This document shows, in pieces, positions 12,051 through 22,556 of a stretch of 64,000 bases of DNA. The notes beneath the pieces are model-generated. The model had not been told where the DNA came from and searched no databases. It saw nothing but the letters and a program-made list of their open reading frames with translations. The position numbers and the translations under genes are program-made. Within the stretch, counting starts at the first letter, position 1. Each line of letters opens with the position of its first letter. The DNA is taken from the NCBI RefSeq assembly GCF_019320115.1, contig NC_089587.1, positions 88,182,939-88,246,938 on the forward strand, read 5' to 3'. This DNA is from Miscanthus floridulus (lineage: Eukaryota > Streptophyta > Magnoliopsida > Poales > Poaceae).

Positions 12051-12613
12051 GGATTGCTTAAAACTAATAAATATATATTGTTGAGTGGTCCTACACACTT
12101 TTGAACTTTGAACTGGAAACGGCTTTTATAGACAAGGGTTAAGCACGTGGGAACCACCATTACCGATGTTCCCTTCTTTATCCTTTCTTCTCTCCTGGGT
12201 GGTGGTTGTGGTAGAGTGCTAATCAACACACTGCACATGCCATAAGACCTAGCCATTCTCCTCCCCTCTCTCCATCAGGAAGAGCTACATGTAGGTCATA
12301 GTGGTCATATGCCCCCCAGTTGAAAACCTCATTAAACGATTATTAAGATTGATGATTAAAACTAATAAATATACACAATAAGTAAACCATTAGTAATGAT
12401 GACCCTCTTAACCTCTTTTGGTTTCCTTCACGCTTTAGTGCTTTGCTACTGTTTCACCATTACTCGCTATAACGCTTTGTTGTCTACACGATAGAGATTA
12501 TCATTTTTTATAAATATAGAGTGCTAAAAATTAAACTATCAGTATTTTGATGATTTAAATACAAATTTATGAGTTTCAACTTATCTTTCATCTAGTGGAG
12601 ACGAGTAGTTTAA
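12051..12613. other. Gene-free spacer
   Basis: No coding region or RNA gene seen. The string TAAAACTAATAAATATA occurs twice (about 12059 and 12356), a spaced direct repeat of unknown origin. Confidence 0.4.
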
Positions 12614-13299
12614 GGCCCTGTTTAGTTAAGCTGTGACTTTTAGAAAAACAGCTGTGAGTCGTGACTTTTGAAAAAGTTGATGTCGAACGTAGGCCGTGAG
12701 AAAAGCCAAAGCCATTTGGTGTAGCAACCGCGGCTTTTGAGAAAAATGTTGCTGGTCTGTCCCACTTACGAGCGGACCCCACTCTTTAGCCTCACGTGGC
12801 TTCTTCTACCTCTTGCACCCATCGCCCAAGCCGCATGCCGGAGCCCACGTGCTCATTGGAGTCCCTGCGCTCGCCGACGGCCTTTCACGCGCTCGGCCAT
12901 GGCAGCCGTGGAGGGAGGGAGCTTTCTTTGACCATGGAGGAAGGGAGGGAGGTTGCGTCGGCCATGGAGGAAGGGAAGCGAAGGGGAAGAAGGGAGGGAG
13001 CTTGCGCCGGCGTTAGTCGGGGCTGTGGCCAGACTCGGTGGAGCCGGTGGGAAACGTGTCGGGCGGATGCAGAGGAATAGAAGGAGCGAACCACTTTTTC
13101 CATCATAACCAATGGCAGTGGGTAATTTTCTCAAAGTTGCCCACTCAAAAGTCAGTGAAAGCAGGGGAGAGATACTTTTGGATTTGTACTGCACTGAAAG
13201 TTGCTTTGGGCAAAAGCACATGTGCCTTTGGAGCCCATTGGTTGAGCTTTTGACTTTTAGAGGCAAAAGTCACGGCTAAAAGCCCAACCAAACAACCCC
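12614..13299. mobile_element. Non-autonomous PIF/Harbinger-like element, 686 bp
   Basis: The ends are imperfect inverted repeats: GGCCCTGTTTAGTTAAGC at the left, GGGGTTGTTTGGTTGGGC as the reverse complement of the right end. They are flanked by TAA on both sides (12611-12613 and 13300-13302), the 3-bp duplication typical of PIF/Harbinger. Subterminal GTGACTTTT motifs recur in both arms. No transposase domain is visible inside; the interior is GC-rich at 12800-13070. Confidence 0.7.
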
Positions 13300-13302
13300 T
13301 AA

Positions 13303-14809
13303 ATGCAAATTTAGAGAATTACTTTATATTTTTATAATAACATATATGGGTATTTAATGAACAATATTAAAAACTAAAGGCACTCACAATAATCATTGTA
13401 CTCTACCAAATTAATGGCGTGGTTAGGGAGTAGATGTTATAATTATTGTGAGATTTCTATGATTTATTTTTTTTTCTAAACTTGTATCGGGACAATTAAC
13501 ACGTGAATCACTTAAAGCCTGTAAGACTAGGATACTCACTCCTAGGAGTTGCCATCGCCCCCACTAAATTAGACTAGCAAAGTTGAAGAAAATACTTCCG
13601 CCATCACAAAAAGGATACAATTCTAGAATAGCTCTAACGCATAGAACCTGAAGATTATCCATTTTTATAATAAAAAGGATAATAATGTTTATCATAATAA
13701 ATATGTATCATCAAATTCGTCATGAATTATACTTTTATAATGTACCTATTTGGAACCATATATGTTAATAGTATCTTTTATAAATTCAGTCAAATTTAAA
13801 ATAATTTGAGTCTAATGCGACCAAGAATTGAATTTTTATGAGGATGGTGGTAATATTGCATGGTAACCCTATTACTATCCAAAGATTCACAGGCGATTAC
13901 AAGGCTAGCTCCACTTATCGTTTGTCTCGATATCTGCAACAAATTAAAGTCGATTTATTGCATAATATCAACATTTATATCTTTAAATAAGTATAAAAAT
14001 ATATTGCATAATTAATCTAGCAATGTTTACTACATGTCATAGATATTAGTATATTTTTAATATTTGATCAATATTTCTACTTTTTGGATTGGAATGGACA
14101 ACACGCACTGACACCTTTATCACTTATCAGAGGACGAGAAAAAACACGTGCCGGCAATCCAAAACCGAAGCACGCGAATGCCGTGCAGCCAGCAATCAAC
14201 GCCTTGTCGATCAGATTACGGCGATGCGCACGAACGGGCATGCGCCGTTGACACGACTGCCCGCACCTGAAAAAACTGCCGCTGCCGTGCATCTGCGTCG
14301 TCAGTACTCAGGACCTCGGGGCCGAACTCCGAAACTGAAAGTAGCTGCTGCAAGCCTGCAATGTCGCCAAGTTCGGTCCGGTCCTTCGTTTCAGTTTCAG
14401 ACAATGAAGCCTTCGTTCCGGCTGCTGAATTGTCCTGCGGGAAACCAATTGTCGCGAATTCTACGATCTTCGGTAAGCGATGTTGCTACTTGCGTTGTGC
14501 ATTGCAAAGGCAAGTGATGACAGCGTAGATAGATCACGGAACTTCCAAGTCTGGGCAAGAAGGTCAGCTTGCAATGCTTGTGACCTATGTGGGCCGGCTG
14601 TGGCTCCGGGGAGCTCACGCCGCCGCCGCCGTCGGTCTCAGGACACTCCTGTGGTTTCCGCTACTTCTTCAGTTCTCCATTCTACAACCAACCTTTCAGT
14701 TCTATGGCCACGTGACCAAAATCCAAGCAGGAACCAACAAACTCAGGCCAAGCAGATCGATTCAGGCAGGAGAACCATCCAAACCGGACAGGCACTTAGC
14801 TGAATCTGG
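13303..14809. other. Gene-free stretch
   Basis: AT-rich to about 14080, then mixed composition. Several short frames exist at 14089-14800 on both strands, but none shows a recognisable domain, codon bias or promoter/start arrangement. I see nothing I can name. Confidence 0.4.
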
Positions 14810-15117
14810 GAGCCTGTTTGGTTCTCTTCTCTGCAGAGCCTGAATGGCATCTCGGAGCCAGGCTGTTTACATGCAGGAGCGATTTGTTTGGTTCGCGTTT
14901 CCGTCCATCCTGTCCGAGCGCCAGAAAGTGATTGGTTGCACACTTCTTGCTCACCTCGTGCACGCAGCAAGAGATAGCCGAGCTCCTTGCGCGCACCACG
15001 CGAGCCAGGCTGGCCAAAAACGGATTCTAAATCCGTTTCCCGGGAGCCAGGCTCCAGGGGCCTTCCTGCACGCGCCGGGCCAGACCCGTGTCCGAGTATA
15101 GGCATCCAAACGACGCT
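14810..15117. repeat. Possible non-autonomous DNA element
   Basis: GGGAGCCTGTTTGGTTC at the left and GGCATCCAAACGACGC at the right are weakly inverted, and GGAGCCAGGCT motifs repeat inside (14854, 15041). The arrangement is that of a hAT-like non-autonomous element. No clear target-site duplication was found. Confidence 0.3.
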
Positions 15118-15959
15118 AGCCTGCATTTGTGGAGCCTGACCAGCCTTCATCAGGGCAACCTTACGTATGCAGATTGTGCGAACCCGAGTACACGTACACA
15201 CACACTTCAGTGGTCAAACCAACCAACCAAATCTGACGCAGGCAGGCAGATGGGCAATACGGCTGAAAGGGAGACAGATTTCAACTATTGAAATCCGCCA
15301 ATTTTTTCACACCAAGAAAAGCAGGCAGGCAGGCAGGGTTTTTCTAAGTCTCGGTTTCACATCAGCCGGCCCGCACGGCGGCACGGAAGCAGTGCAGGAC
15401 AAATTTTGCAGGCGGTTAAAGTTCACAAAATGAAGGAGTGGACAGTGGAGTCAACAGTCAAGTGTCAAACTTTTGTTGCATTGCAGCACAAGTTTGCTGA
15501 CTGAAGATCCCCTACCTGAAGAAAATGGGCACGGGGTGCCATGGTTGATGGGGAAACAATAGTAGTTTAAAATTTCCAAGCTTTCTTGGTGTCTTTTGGA
15601 GCACAAGTTCGGCGCTTGCTTGGACTGCTGCCCTTCAACCACGCTCACTGACCCCGACCGAGCTGCGTCTGCTCGTCTGAATGCAACCCAATGCATGCAT
15701 GCATGTGGTTAGCCGGCAAATGGACTTGGTCCGTTGCAGTTTGTGTTCTCGTCTTCTTCGTTGTGTGGGAGAACGACAAAAAACCACACTCAGTTAAGCA
15801 CACAAGCAACTTGGCTAAACATACGGATTCAGAAGCTCGCGTGCGTATCACTAAAATGTTCTGTTCTCCAAATCGTGAAACGGCCATATGATGATCTAGG
15901 CAGTAGCACAGGATCCGTACCAAAAGGGAAATGCTTTGAAGCGCATGCAGCCGCTTGAG
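15118..15959. other. Gene-free stretch
   Basis: No coding or RNA gene recognised. It contains a short GGCAGGCAGGCAG run (about 15321-15336) and a GCATGCATGCATG run (about 15691-15704). Confidence 0.4.
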
Positions 15960-16060
15960 TATAACTCAAAGTTTTTGTTGAGAAAAAATCGCTGATTCGT
16001 TGTGAGAGAAAAACACTGTACCACGTTGATAAATCAGGCTGATAAGTTCAAGCGAACAGG
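15960..16060. repeat. MITE copy, AGCGAACAGG-end family (degraded)
   Basis: Shares GAGAAAAACACTGTA and the terminal CAAGCGAACAGG with the complete copy at 17118-17230. The left terminal repeat is no longer recognisable. Confidence 0.55.
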
Positions 16061-16653
16061 GCCAAAATCTCTGCTTTTCTGGAAAGCGTGTGAGGGTTTA
16101 CAAGCCAGAATAGAGTTGGGGTAGCTTCACCACACAAAATATAGGTTATCTTTGCTTTTTCTAAATATATAGTAGGCCGTTTTAGGTTTTTTAATATATA
16201 GTTTTACTATGTATAATCTAGATGTACTTACACAAAAGCCAAAACAACTTATAATTTGAGATGGGGAGGTTAAGAATTAAGATACAACTAGAGAGAACAG
16301 GAACACTATGTTAATTGCTAACAGCAGTAGAACGCCAACCAGCTCCTTGTCTTTCTCCTTGAGCAGCAACCGCTGATTATGTGGAAAATAGAGTCCCAAA
16401 CATGAAATCTCAGATGGGGTGTTAGGGGGAAAGAAATTGTATGCGACGGTGCCATACCCGCCTTCCATGCGACACCACCCCGATGTGTGGCATCCTGGCC
16501 CCAACCGACAACTCAGGGTTTGTTTTTCTCATACGAACGTGATTTGCAATATGGGTAGAATCTGTTTTCCAGCATGGACTGGTGGTGGTCATGGGAGCAG
16601 TGTCGCACGACATAGAATTTTATTCCTTGTTAGTGTGTGTGTGTGTGGGGTGT

Positions 16654-16680
16654 GGGGGGGGGGGGGGGGGGGGGGGGGGG
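16654..16680 (+). repeat. 27-bp guanine homopolymer after a GT microsatellite
   Basis: A GTGTGTGTG tract (about 16632-16647) passes into an uninterrupted run of G. It may form a quadruplex or reflect a sequencing or assembly length error. Confidence 0.8.
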
Positions 16681-16750
16681 TCCTTTGTATTGCCATCTTA
16701 TTCTGTTTTACAAAGTGCCTAAACAAAACCTGAACAAAGATAGAGACCTA

Positions 16751-16892
16751 CTCTCTCAGTTTCACATTATAAGTTGTTAAGACTTTTCTAGATACGAAGC
16801 TTTTGATATGCAACTAGATATACATTATGTAAAGATACATAGTAAAAGATCTAGAAAAACTATGTAATAACTAACGCTTTGAAAGGAGGAAG
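16751..16892. mobile_element. Stowaway-like MITE, 142 bp
   Basis: Left end CTCTCTCAGTTTCACATT, right end GAAAGGAGGAAG (reverse complement CTTCCTCCTTTC), flanked by TA on both sides (16749-16750 and 16893-16894). These are the features of Tc1/mariner-derived Stowaway elements. Internal TCTAGA-type palindromes support a foldback. Confidence 0.65.
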
Positions 16893-17117
16893 TATTGCTT
16901 AGGTACTCCAAGTTCATGAGGGAACCAATTCGCCCATGAAAAGATCGGCCAGATAAACAGGGAACCAGATAAATTTGGCAATACGGCAGCTGAACATATG
17001 TGGCTATAAGTGCCATCTTGTGCACAAAGACGGCACGAGCTGTTACGAGCTTTTCCCATCTAAGTGATCCCAACCACTGAATCCCGAGTTGTACTCAAAT
17101 ACAGCTGTGTATATTAC

Positions 17118-17230
17118 CCTGTTCGCTTAATCGTTTATGTGGCTTATAAGCCGGCTGATGTTGTTTTGTTGTGAAAGAAAAACACTGTATCATGCCTGAT
17201 AAGTATGGCTGATACGATCAAGCGAACAGG
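17118..17230. mobile_element. Short MITE, CCTGTTCGCTT ends, 113 bp
   Basis: CCTGTTCGCTTAATCG at the left and CGATCAAGCGAACAGG at the right are near-perfect inverted repeats. The core GAAAGAAAAACACTGTATC is shared with copies at 15960-16060 and 56770-56875, and more distantly 33537-33642. It has no coding capacity. Confidence 0.75.
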
Positions 17231-18330
17231 TTTTCAGAGCATTGGTACTCATGGTAGGAGTACTCAACAACAACAGAGCATTGGTACTCAACAGTAACCT
17301 ATTGCTATTTCCAGGTTTTCAGAGCGGTCCTACTCCTACCAAAACAGCGAGCGCCTGTTATTGCTGATGGAGCCTGAAAGCTGGGAATCACGCCATGCCA
17401 GTTAGCATCTAGGAGTAGGAGTAGCACAAAAGCGAGTGTGAACGTCAACTAACGTGAAACCTAACCACCCAACACCAACAAGATGGGAATCCTTTCCATC
17501 TGGAAAAAAGACGAGCTTCCACCAGAAAGCATCGTTCCTGGGGCAACTTTTCAGCTACCTTGTTCAGGATCAAGAAAGGCCACAAACTCCATGCAAGAAC
17601 CCATAAACAAGAGATTATTATACAGGAAAGTTCAGATGTCTTTTTCACTCCAGTGTTCAGTCCAGCGATTCAATGTGTAGATAGAGTGGTATGCAAGACA
17701 AAACTATTGAAGAGATAATACAGTGCTAGGCGTGCATGTAGCCGTTAGCCCGTTACCTAAATCCGAACAAGAACCCCTAGTACGTACTTCGCTGTGTGAG
17801 CTCCACATTTTATTCAGAAACAACTCTTCTAAGCCCCAGTTGAGACGATGTGGTCACACACTCACAACTGTGTAGCTACAACCTGTCAAAGACGAGCAGG
17901 CATAGAATAAAGCATTGCATTGCCTTGCCGGCACGGCCATGACCAAAAGCGTCCATGCCATAATCACATGCATGCCTGACTGTGCCTACCTAGCTAGTTA
18001 TATGACTATATCTCGATCACTGAGTTGCTTACACACAACGTTCTCGTACTAAAACGCATACCGCAACGATAGGGACCTCTGAACTTTTGGCTTGTATAAT
18101 AACAGTTTACAGGTCCAATCGTGCCCGTTTTGTCTCTTCCTTCTCGATCGACACTGCCGTTGGCAGTTTTTTGGTGCAGTCTGTAGCATGGATATGATCA
18201 CGGGCGTAGTCGTCTCGGATTAACTACTCGAGCCGTTGTGGTGGTGGTGCCCCAAACGATCAGGATCTGCCGAAACGGGCTTGTTGTTTAGCCCTTTGTT
18301 AATGTGCAATTTGCACAGATAGCAGAGTAG
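17231..18330. other. Gene-free stretch
   Basis: No coding region, RNA gene or repeat that I can name. Confidence 0.4.
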
Positions 18331-18572
18331 CGCCGTGTTTAGTTTTAGGAAGTTGGAATTTTGGGTTACTGTAGCACTTTTGTTTTTATTTGGCAATTAG
18401 TGTTCAAACATGGACTAATTAAGCTCAAAACGTTCATCTCGCAATTTCCCACCAAACTGTACAATTAGTTTTTTTTCGTCTACATTTAATGCTCCATGCA
18501 CGGGCCGCAAACATTCGATGTGATGGCTACTGTAGCACTTTTTGAGATTTTGGGTTGGAACTAAACATGGGC
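18331..18572 (+). mobile_element. MITE, about 242 bp, TAG duplication
   Basis: Ends CGCCGTGTTTAGTTTTAGG and GGAACTAAACATGGGC are imperfect inverted repeats flanked by TAG (18328-18330, 18573-18575). The interior holds TACTGTAGCAC at both ends and TTTAATGCTCCATGCACGGG. The inverse copy at 53329-53572 matches throughout. Three-base duplications suggest PIF/Harbinger affinity. Confidence 0.75.
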
Positions 18573-19732
18573 TAGATGCTGCCCTGGGTGTGCATGATCT
18601 GTCTGTTCTTGGCATGCATCTGACTGACGCCGATGTGGGTTCGCAAGCGAAGAGACAACAACAACAGGATCGGAGCCGGAGTGTGAGTTTTACAGTGTGT
18701 TTCAGAGTGCAAGCGAAGAGACACAACAGGATCGGGGTGTGTAGTGTTTCAGAGTGCAGAGTGATGGAAATTGAAGGGTTTGAAAGATTCAGAGCTGCTT
18801 GTTGCCCGGCCGGCGCGCGGTGGTCGCCTGAGACGGCTCCAAACTATCTGGATGTACATACACGTTCGCGTCGATCGTAGCTTAGGCTAGAGACGTTGGC
18901 GCAGGGCGTGTTTTTAAACTGGTTTCTAGATCTTGCGGATCCACGAGTGACGTCCATGCTAAAACGGAACGTGATCGCAATTGCCTCCCACATGCCCGCA
19001 ATCGAATCAACTCGTCAATCTCCTGCATCCACCGAACCACGTTACTTCATTCCGCTGCATGTGAGCTTATCCATCATACACGCATTCAGCTCAGATGCTT
19101 GCTCTGCTTCCCTGCTGCTAGTTCATCCAATTTCCAATCCAGATCCAAGAACCCTAGTAGTACGTTAGTAGATTTTGGCATGTGGATGCTGCTACCTGCG
19201 TGCATCGCACAACGGTCACCCCGTTCGTCATCAGTCATCACCGTCGTGATTCGCGGACGGGTCAACCGTCAGCGCTCAGACGCCCAGTTGAGGTTGCCCG
19301 GCCGCTGCCGGCCCCGGCCCCGGCCAACCTGCATCTAATGCGCGGTGGCCAACGTGCACGGATTTCCGCGCGACGCCCCACCCGTCGTACTATGGCCGTA
19401 TCAGAGATTCACAACGACCGGGCTTCAGTCAAGACTTGCAGCGGGGACCGATCGGTAGGCCTGCACCTGCACTAGTTTATTGGCAGCGCAGCATGTGGAT
19501 CAGTCATCAGTGGATGTGGGTGAGGTTCTACCAATGCAACACCCGTCTCGCAGAAAAACTGAAGGACAGGAGACATCACACAGCAGGAGCTAGCTAGGTG
19601 AAGATCAATGGAGTAGCGGACACTTCGGCCTTGCGTTGGCCGGCGGCCCGGCGCTTCCGCCGGTCACCTGACCTGTGTCTGAACATTCAGAACATGAAGC
19701 TCGTTGCGGTTCCTTCGGTTTCCTCTCGCCAC
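18573..19732. other. Gene-free stretch
   Basis: GC-rich near 19200-19400. No gene recognised. The last five bases GCCAC (19728-19732) are the left target-site duplication of the copia element. Confidence 0.4.
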
Positions 19733-19757
19733 TGTTAATATATTATGGGTTGACCCG
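19733..19757 (+). repeat. Copia 5' LTR, first 25 bp
   Basis: TGTTAATATATTATGGG corresponds to the start of the 3' LTR at 32217. The stretch ends in ACCCG, the target duplicated by the inserted gypsy element. Confidence 0.85.
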
Positions 19758-19998
19758 TGTGGGTATTAACCCCTATACCCTTAAGGCTAGGCTTGGGTCA
19801 GCCCGGATCAGAGGGTCCGGTCCACTAGAAGACGACGCGCGGTCCGGCCAACCTGTTCGGAGTCCTGCGCAAGGAGTCAAGGCAGATTTGGAGATCAAGC
19901 AAGATCCTGATCGGTTAGAATAGCAATCCTTATCTGGCCACCTATGGTAATTGTAACAGGCTAAGATTAGTTTCCAGATCTGTAACCCTGCCCCCGGA
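19758..19998 (+). repeat. Truncated 5' LTR of the nested gypsy element
   Basis: Matches 23143-23387 closely (TGTGGGTATTAACCCC). After CCCCCGGATTA it departs from the 3' LTR and repeats GTTTCCAGATCTGTAA. That string therefore occurs twice in 50 bp (about 19971 and 19999), marking the deletion junction. The TATATAAG box and R/U5 are absent. Confidence 0.8.
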
Positions 19999-20330
19999 TT
20001 AGTTTCCAGATCTGTAATCCACGGGCTGCAGCATCGACAAGTGTGTTCTGTGTTCTCGGCTCCAGCCGCTGCTCCTCGGTCTGACTTGTTATCCCTGGTG
20101 CTGAGGTGTCGCCCTCTACAGGGTTGGTGCTCGGAGCACTTGTGCTTGACTCGGCTCTCCCCTCGACCACCTGCTCGGGGACTGTTGTCTGGCCGCTTGT
20201 ATGCTGAAGCTCCGGCGGACTTTCTGCTATGGGTTCCTCCATGGCCGGCTGCTGGGCAGTCTTCTCTGACAATGACGGCGGAGCCACGCCGCTCCCTGCT
20301 AGTTGGTCTGGATTTTCGGTGGATGCCGGC
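19967..20330 (-). pseudogene. Antisense gene of nested gypsy, exon 3
   Basis: Starts after an ATTAG acceptor at 20331-20335 (read on the minus strand) and continues exon 2 in phase: two bases from exon 2 plus one from exon 3 complete a Met codon. It encodes about 120 residues rich in Ser, Thr, Pro, Glu and Gln (VAPPSLSEKTAQ..., ...EQVVEGRAESSTSAPSTN). Its last about 20 residues are read from the truncated LTR and stop at TAA 19967-19969. The natural C-terminus has therefore probably been lost at the deletion junction and replaced by LTR-derived sequence. No domain recognised; it looks disordered. Confidence 0.55.
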
Positions 20331-20410
20331 CTAATATGTCCGAGATAAGTTCAGAAGGCAACCGTAATCAATATAAATTGTAAGCTTACATCAAGGTTAC
20401 AAATACTTAC

Positions 20411-20889
20411 ATGTTGGAAGCACGGAATGATGTGGCAAAGGCGCGTCTCTTTAACCGTGTTTGCTCCACGTGCTCTGCGGGTGACACCTGGTCTCCCTCT
20501 AAGACCAGCACCGACGCTGGGGCTTGGTGCTCGACCCCTCCGCCGCTTGTCCTCGGCGCTGCAGTGGTATGCGATGTGAGTCCCAATGGCACGGAGGAGT
20601 CACCTTGCTCCGTCGACTCCAGTTGCCTCCTCCTCTTTCGAGGGACGAGTCGACAGATGTCTGCATCCTCTGTGTCGTCGTCCAATAAAGTCAAGATCGC
20701 CTGACGACGCTTGCTGGTCGTCGGCTGCTTACCAGCAGCTCTGGCCGCTGCCTCCTCTCCAACTCCGAGCACAGCCCAGTCCACGTCCTCGCCCCCGATG
20801 CTGGTCTAGGTGGTCGGGTCAGCAACTTGCGGCCAATCTACACCAGGGGGTGGCGACACAAACACTGTCGCTCTATCCCGACCATTAAC
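20411..20889 (-). pseudogene. Antisense gene of nested gypsy, exon 2
   Basis: Bounded by a TTTCCCAG acceptor and a consensus donor AT|GTAAGT (20409-20410 on the plus strand reads AC). Length 479 bp, phase 0 in and phase 2 out, matching exons 1 and 3. It encodes about 159 residues: a GVDWPQVADPT segment, one TAG stop in a TT*TSIGG context (probably an old CAG), DWAVLGVGEEAAARAAG, an acidic patch LLDDDTEDADICRL, then a basic PRKRRRQLE resembling a nuclear-localisation signal. Adenine/thymine-rich introns flank it on both sides. The family function is unknown. Confidence 0.6.
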
Positions 20890-20966
20890 CTGGGAAATAA
20901 ATAGGCGATCACACAGTAAGTTTCTACTACAATATGAGACTATGGGTACAAGGCAAGATGAGTTAC

Positions 20967-21851
20967 CTTTGGGGGAGGTCAGGCGAGCTTGAAAGCGTGC
21001 TCGATGGCGCTCAATCTAACATAATTTGGATCAGCTAAGTTGAATAGCTCTCCAATTCTAGCTCTGACTTCGATCTTGTCAAGCGCCTCCTGCCTCGTCC
21101 TCGTTGGATCTGCGCTACCTTGGTACTCGTAGCCGGGATGTACCCTCCTCTGGCAGGGTTGGATCCTTCGGCTGATGAAGTTCCCGACCACGCTCGGACC
21201 GTCCAGTTTCTTCCACAGGATCATCCCAAGTAGTTCTGGGATCTGTTCCAGGTGCTCGGGCTTCTCCGACCAGCTGTTCTTCTTCTCCGAAATGAACCCC
21301 ACATCGCACAGTGTGATCGTGTTTGGCTCTTCGCGGATGTAGAACCACTTCTTGTACCAGTCATCAAGCGACGTGTTCCAAGGGCAGTGTAGGTACTGGG
21401 CCTTCATCCCGTCACGAAGATTAAGGTACACACCTCCGGCTATCTTCGAGCCCCCGCTTCCTTTCTTCCGTAGACAGAAAAGATGGCGAAAGAAGTCGAA
21501 ATGGGGCTGGAAGCCACCATATGCTTCGCAAAGATGAATGAAGGTGGAGACAAGAAGAATCGAGTTGGGATGCAGATTGCAAATCCCAATCTCGTAATAC
21601 AGACAGAGCCCCTGAAGGAAAGGGTGCACTGGAACCCCAAAACCCTGCTTGAAGAAATCTTCGAAAACCACAATCTCACCTGGTTGTGGATCGGGGTACC
21701 CCTCGCCCTCCGGCGCGCGCCATCCAGCGAGTTCCTTGTTGTGGAGTACTCCCATGATGACGAGGTCTTTGATGGTCTGCTCGTTGCTTCTTGACTTCCA
21801 CCACTCCTTCGCCATGACTCCGGCTTTCTTCTGGGCGTCACTTTTCGCCAT
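20967..21851 (-). CDS. Antisense gene of nested gypsy, exon 1 (Transposase_28-like)
   Basis: Reads 290 codons without a stop from ATG at 21851 (MAKSDAQKKAGV...). Upstream codons are also open to 22064, but this Met begins the conserved part. Residues 75-121 carry VHPFLQGLCLYYEI and HLCEAYGGFQPHFDFF, the signature of the Pfam family 'putative gypsy type transposon' (Transposase_28), whose activity is unknown. A WYKKWFYIRE motif follows near residue 166. A TGA at 20979-20981 (probably from CGA) sits five codons before a good donor (AAAG|GTAACT, exon end 20967). Apart from that single stop the exon splices in phase to exon 2. It lies opposite to the retrotransposon's own transcription, at the end next to the 3' LTR. 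Expression is not shown by the sequence. Confidence 0.65.
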
Positions 21852-22345
21852 GAATCCGCCCTTGCTGATGAAGGTGGATACGGTGGGGGAGTGATTGGTG
21901 ATGATTTCGGAGATATTAGGGTTGGCAAGAGGAAGAAGAAGGCTGCGGCGGCGAATGATAATGGGGTTCGGTAAAAAGTAACTTACCAATTCTATATTAT
22001 AAATAACCAAGAGTTCCACCGTTTTGTCTGCCCGAGATTCTTGGGAGACGTGCGCACATGCCACAGACGGTTGTTTTCACAACCTCGAGATCTATGCCAA
22101 TATATGCGCCTCTTCGTTATCAGTGTATGCGACTCTTCATTGCCAGTGTGAGAGGGCACACATTGATGCACCTCCATACAGGTGCCAAGTGGCTGTTTGC
22201 TTGAAAGGACAAGAAGGCAGCATGACGTGCTATAGCCGTCTACTTTTTTGACCAGACGTATCAGATTGGACTTGACAGAGTAAGAAGATAAATAAATACA
22301 CCAGATAGTAGTACAAGTGGCATTTGTTTCTTCGTCGCACGTCTC
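21852..22345 (-). promoter_or_regulatory. Upstream region of the antisense gene
   Basis: This stretch precedes the antisense start codon and should hold its promoter and 5' UTR. Read on the minus strand, TAATATAGAATTGG-type AT-rich sequence lies near 21990-22000. I do not see a clear TATA box at a decisive distance. Confidence 0.3.
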
Positions 22346-22556
22346 GTGCTCAGGGACGGTCCAGACCACTGTCGTGCTCGGGGACTGCCCAGACCACTAC
22401 CGTGCTCGGGGACTGCCTAGACCACTATCATGCTCAGAGACTGCCCAGACCACTATCGTGCTCGGGGACTGCCCAGACCACTACCGTGCTCGGGGACTGC
22501 TCCGACCACTACCATGCTCGGGGACTGTTCCGACCACTGCTCGGCGACTGCTCTCC
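22346..22556 (+). repeat. 28-bp tandem repeat, about 7.5 units
   Basis: Unit GTGCTCGGGGACTGCCCAGA plus CCACTACC. Units begin at 22346, 22374, 22402, 22430, 22458, 22486 and 22514, then a partial unit. The unit's GTGCTCGGGGACT is the same string as the polypurine tract just before the 3' LTR (GTGCTCGGGGACTAGC, about 23127-23142), so the array is made of polypurine-tract-like modules. It sits 5' of the antisense gene. Confidence 0.9.

Noticed and set aside
14089..14843. Open frames of 89-142 codons on the plus strand as a host gene
   Set aside because: No recognisable domain, no supporting splice or promoter signals, and overlapping frames on both strands of similar length.
20979..22064. Start of the antisense protein at 22064
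   Set aside because: The first 71 codons are AT-rich, hydrophobic and unlike the family; MAKSD at 21851 fits the conserved start better.
22346..22556. CRISPR-like array
   Set aside because: The 28-bp units are contiguous with no unique spacers and lie in a eukaryotic retrotransposon; a plain tandem repeat.
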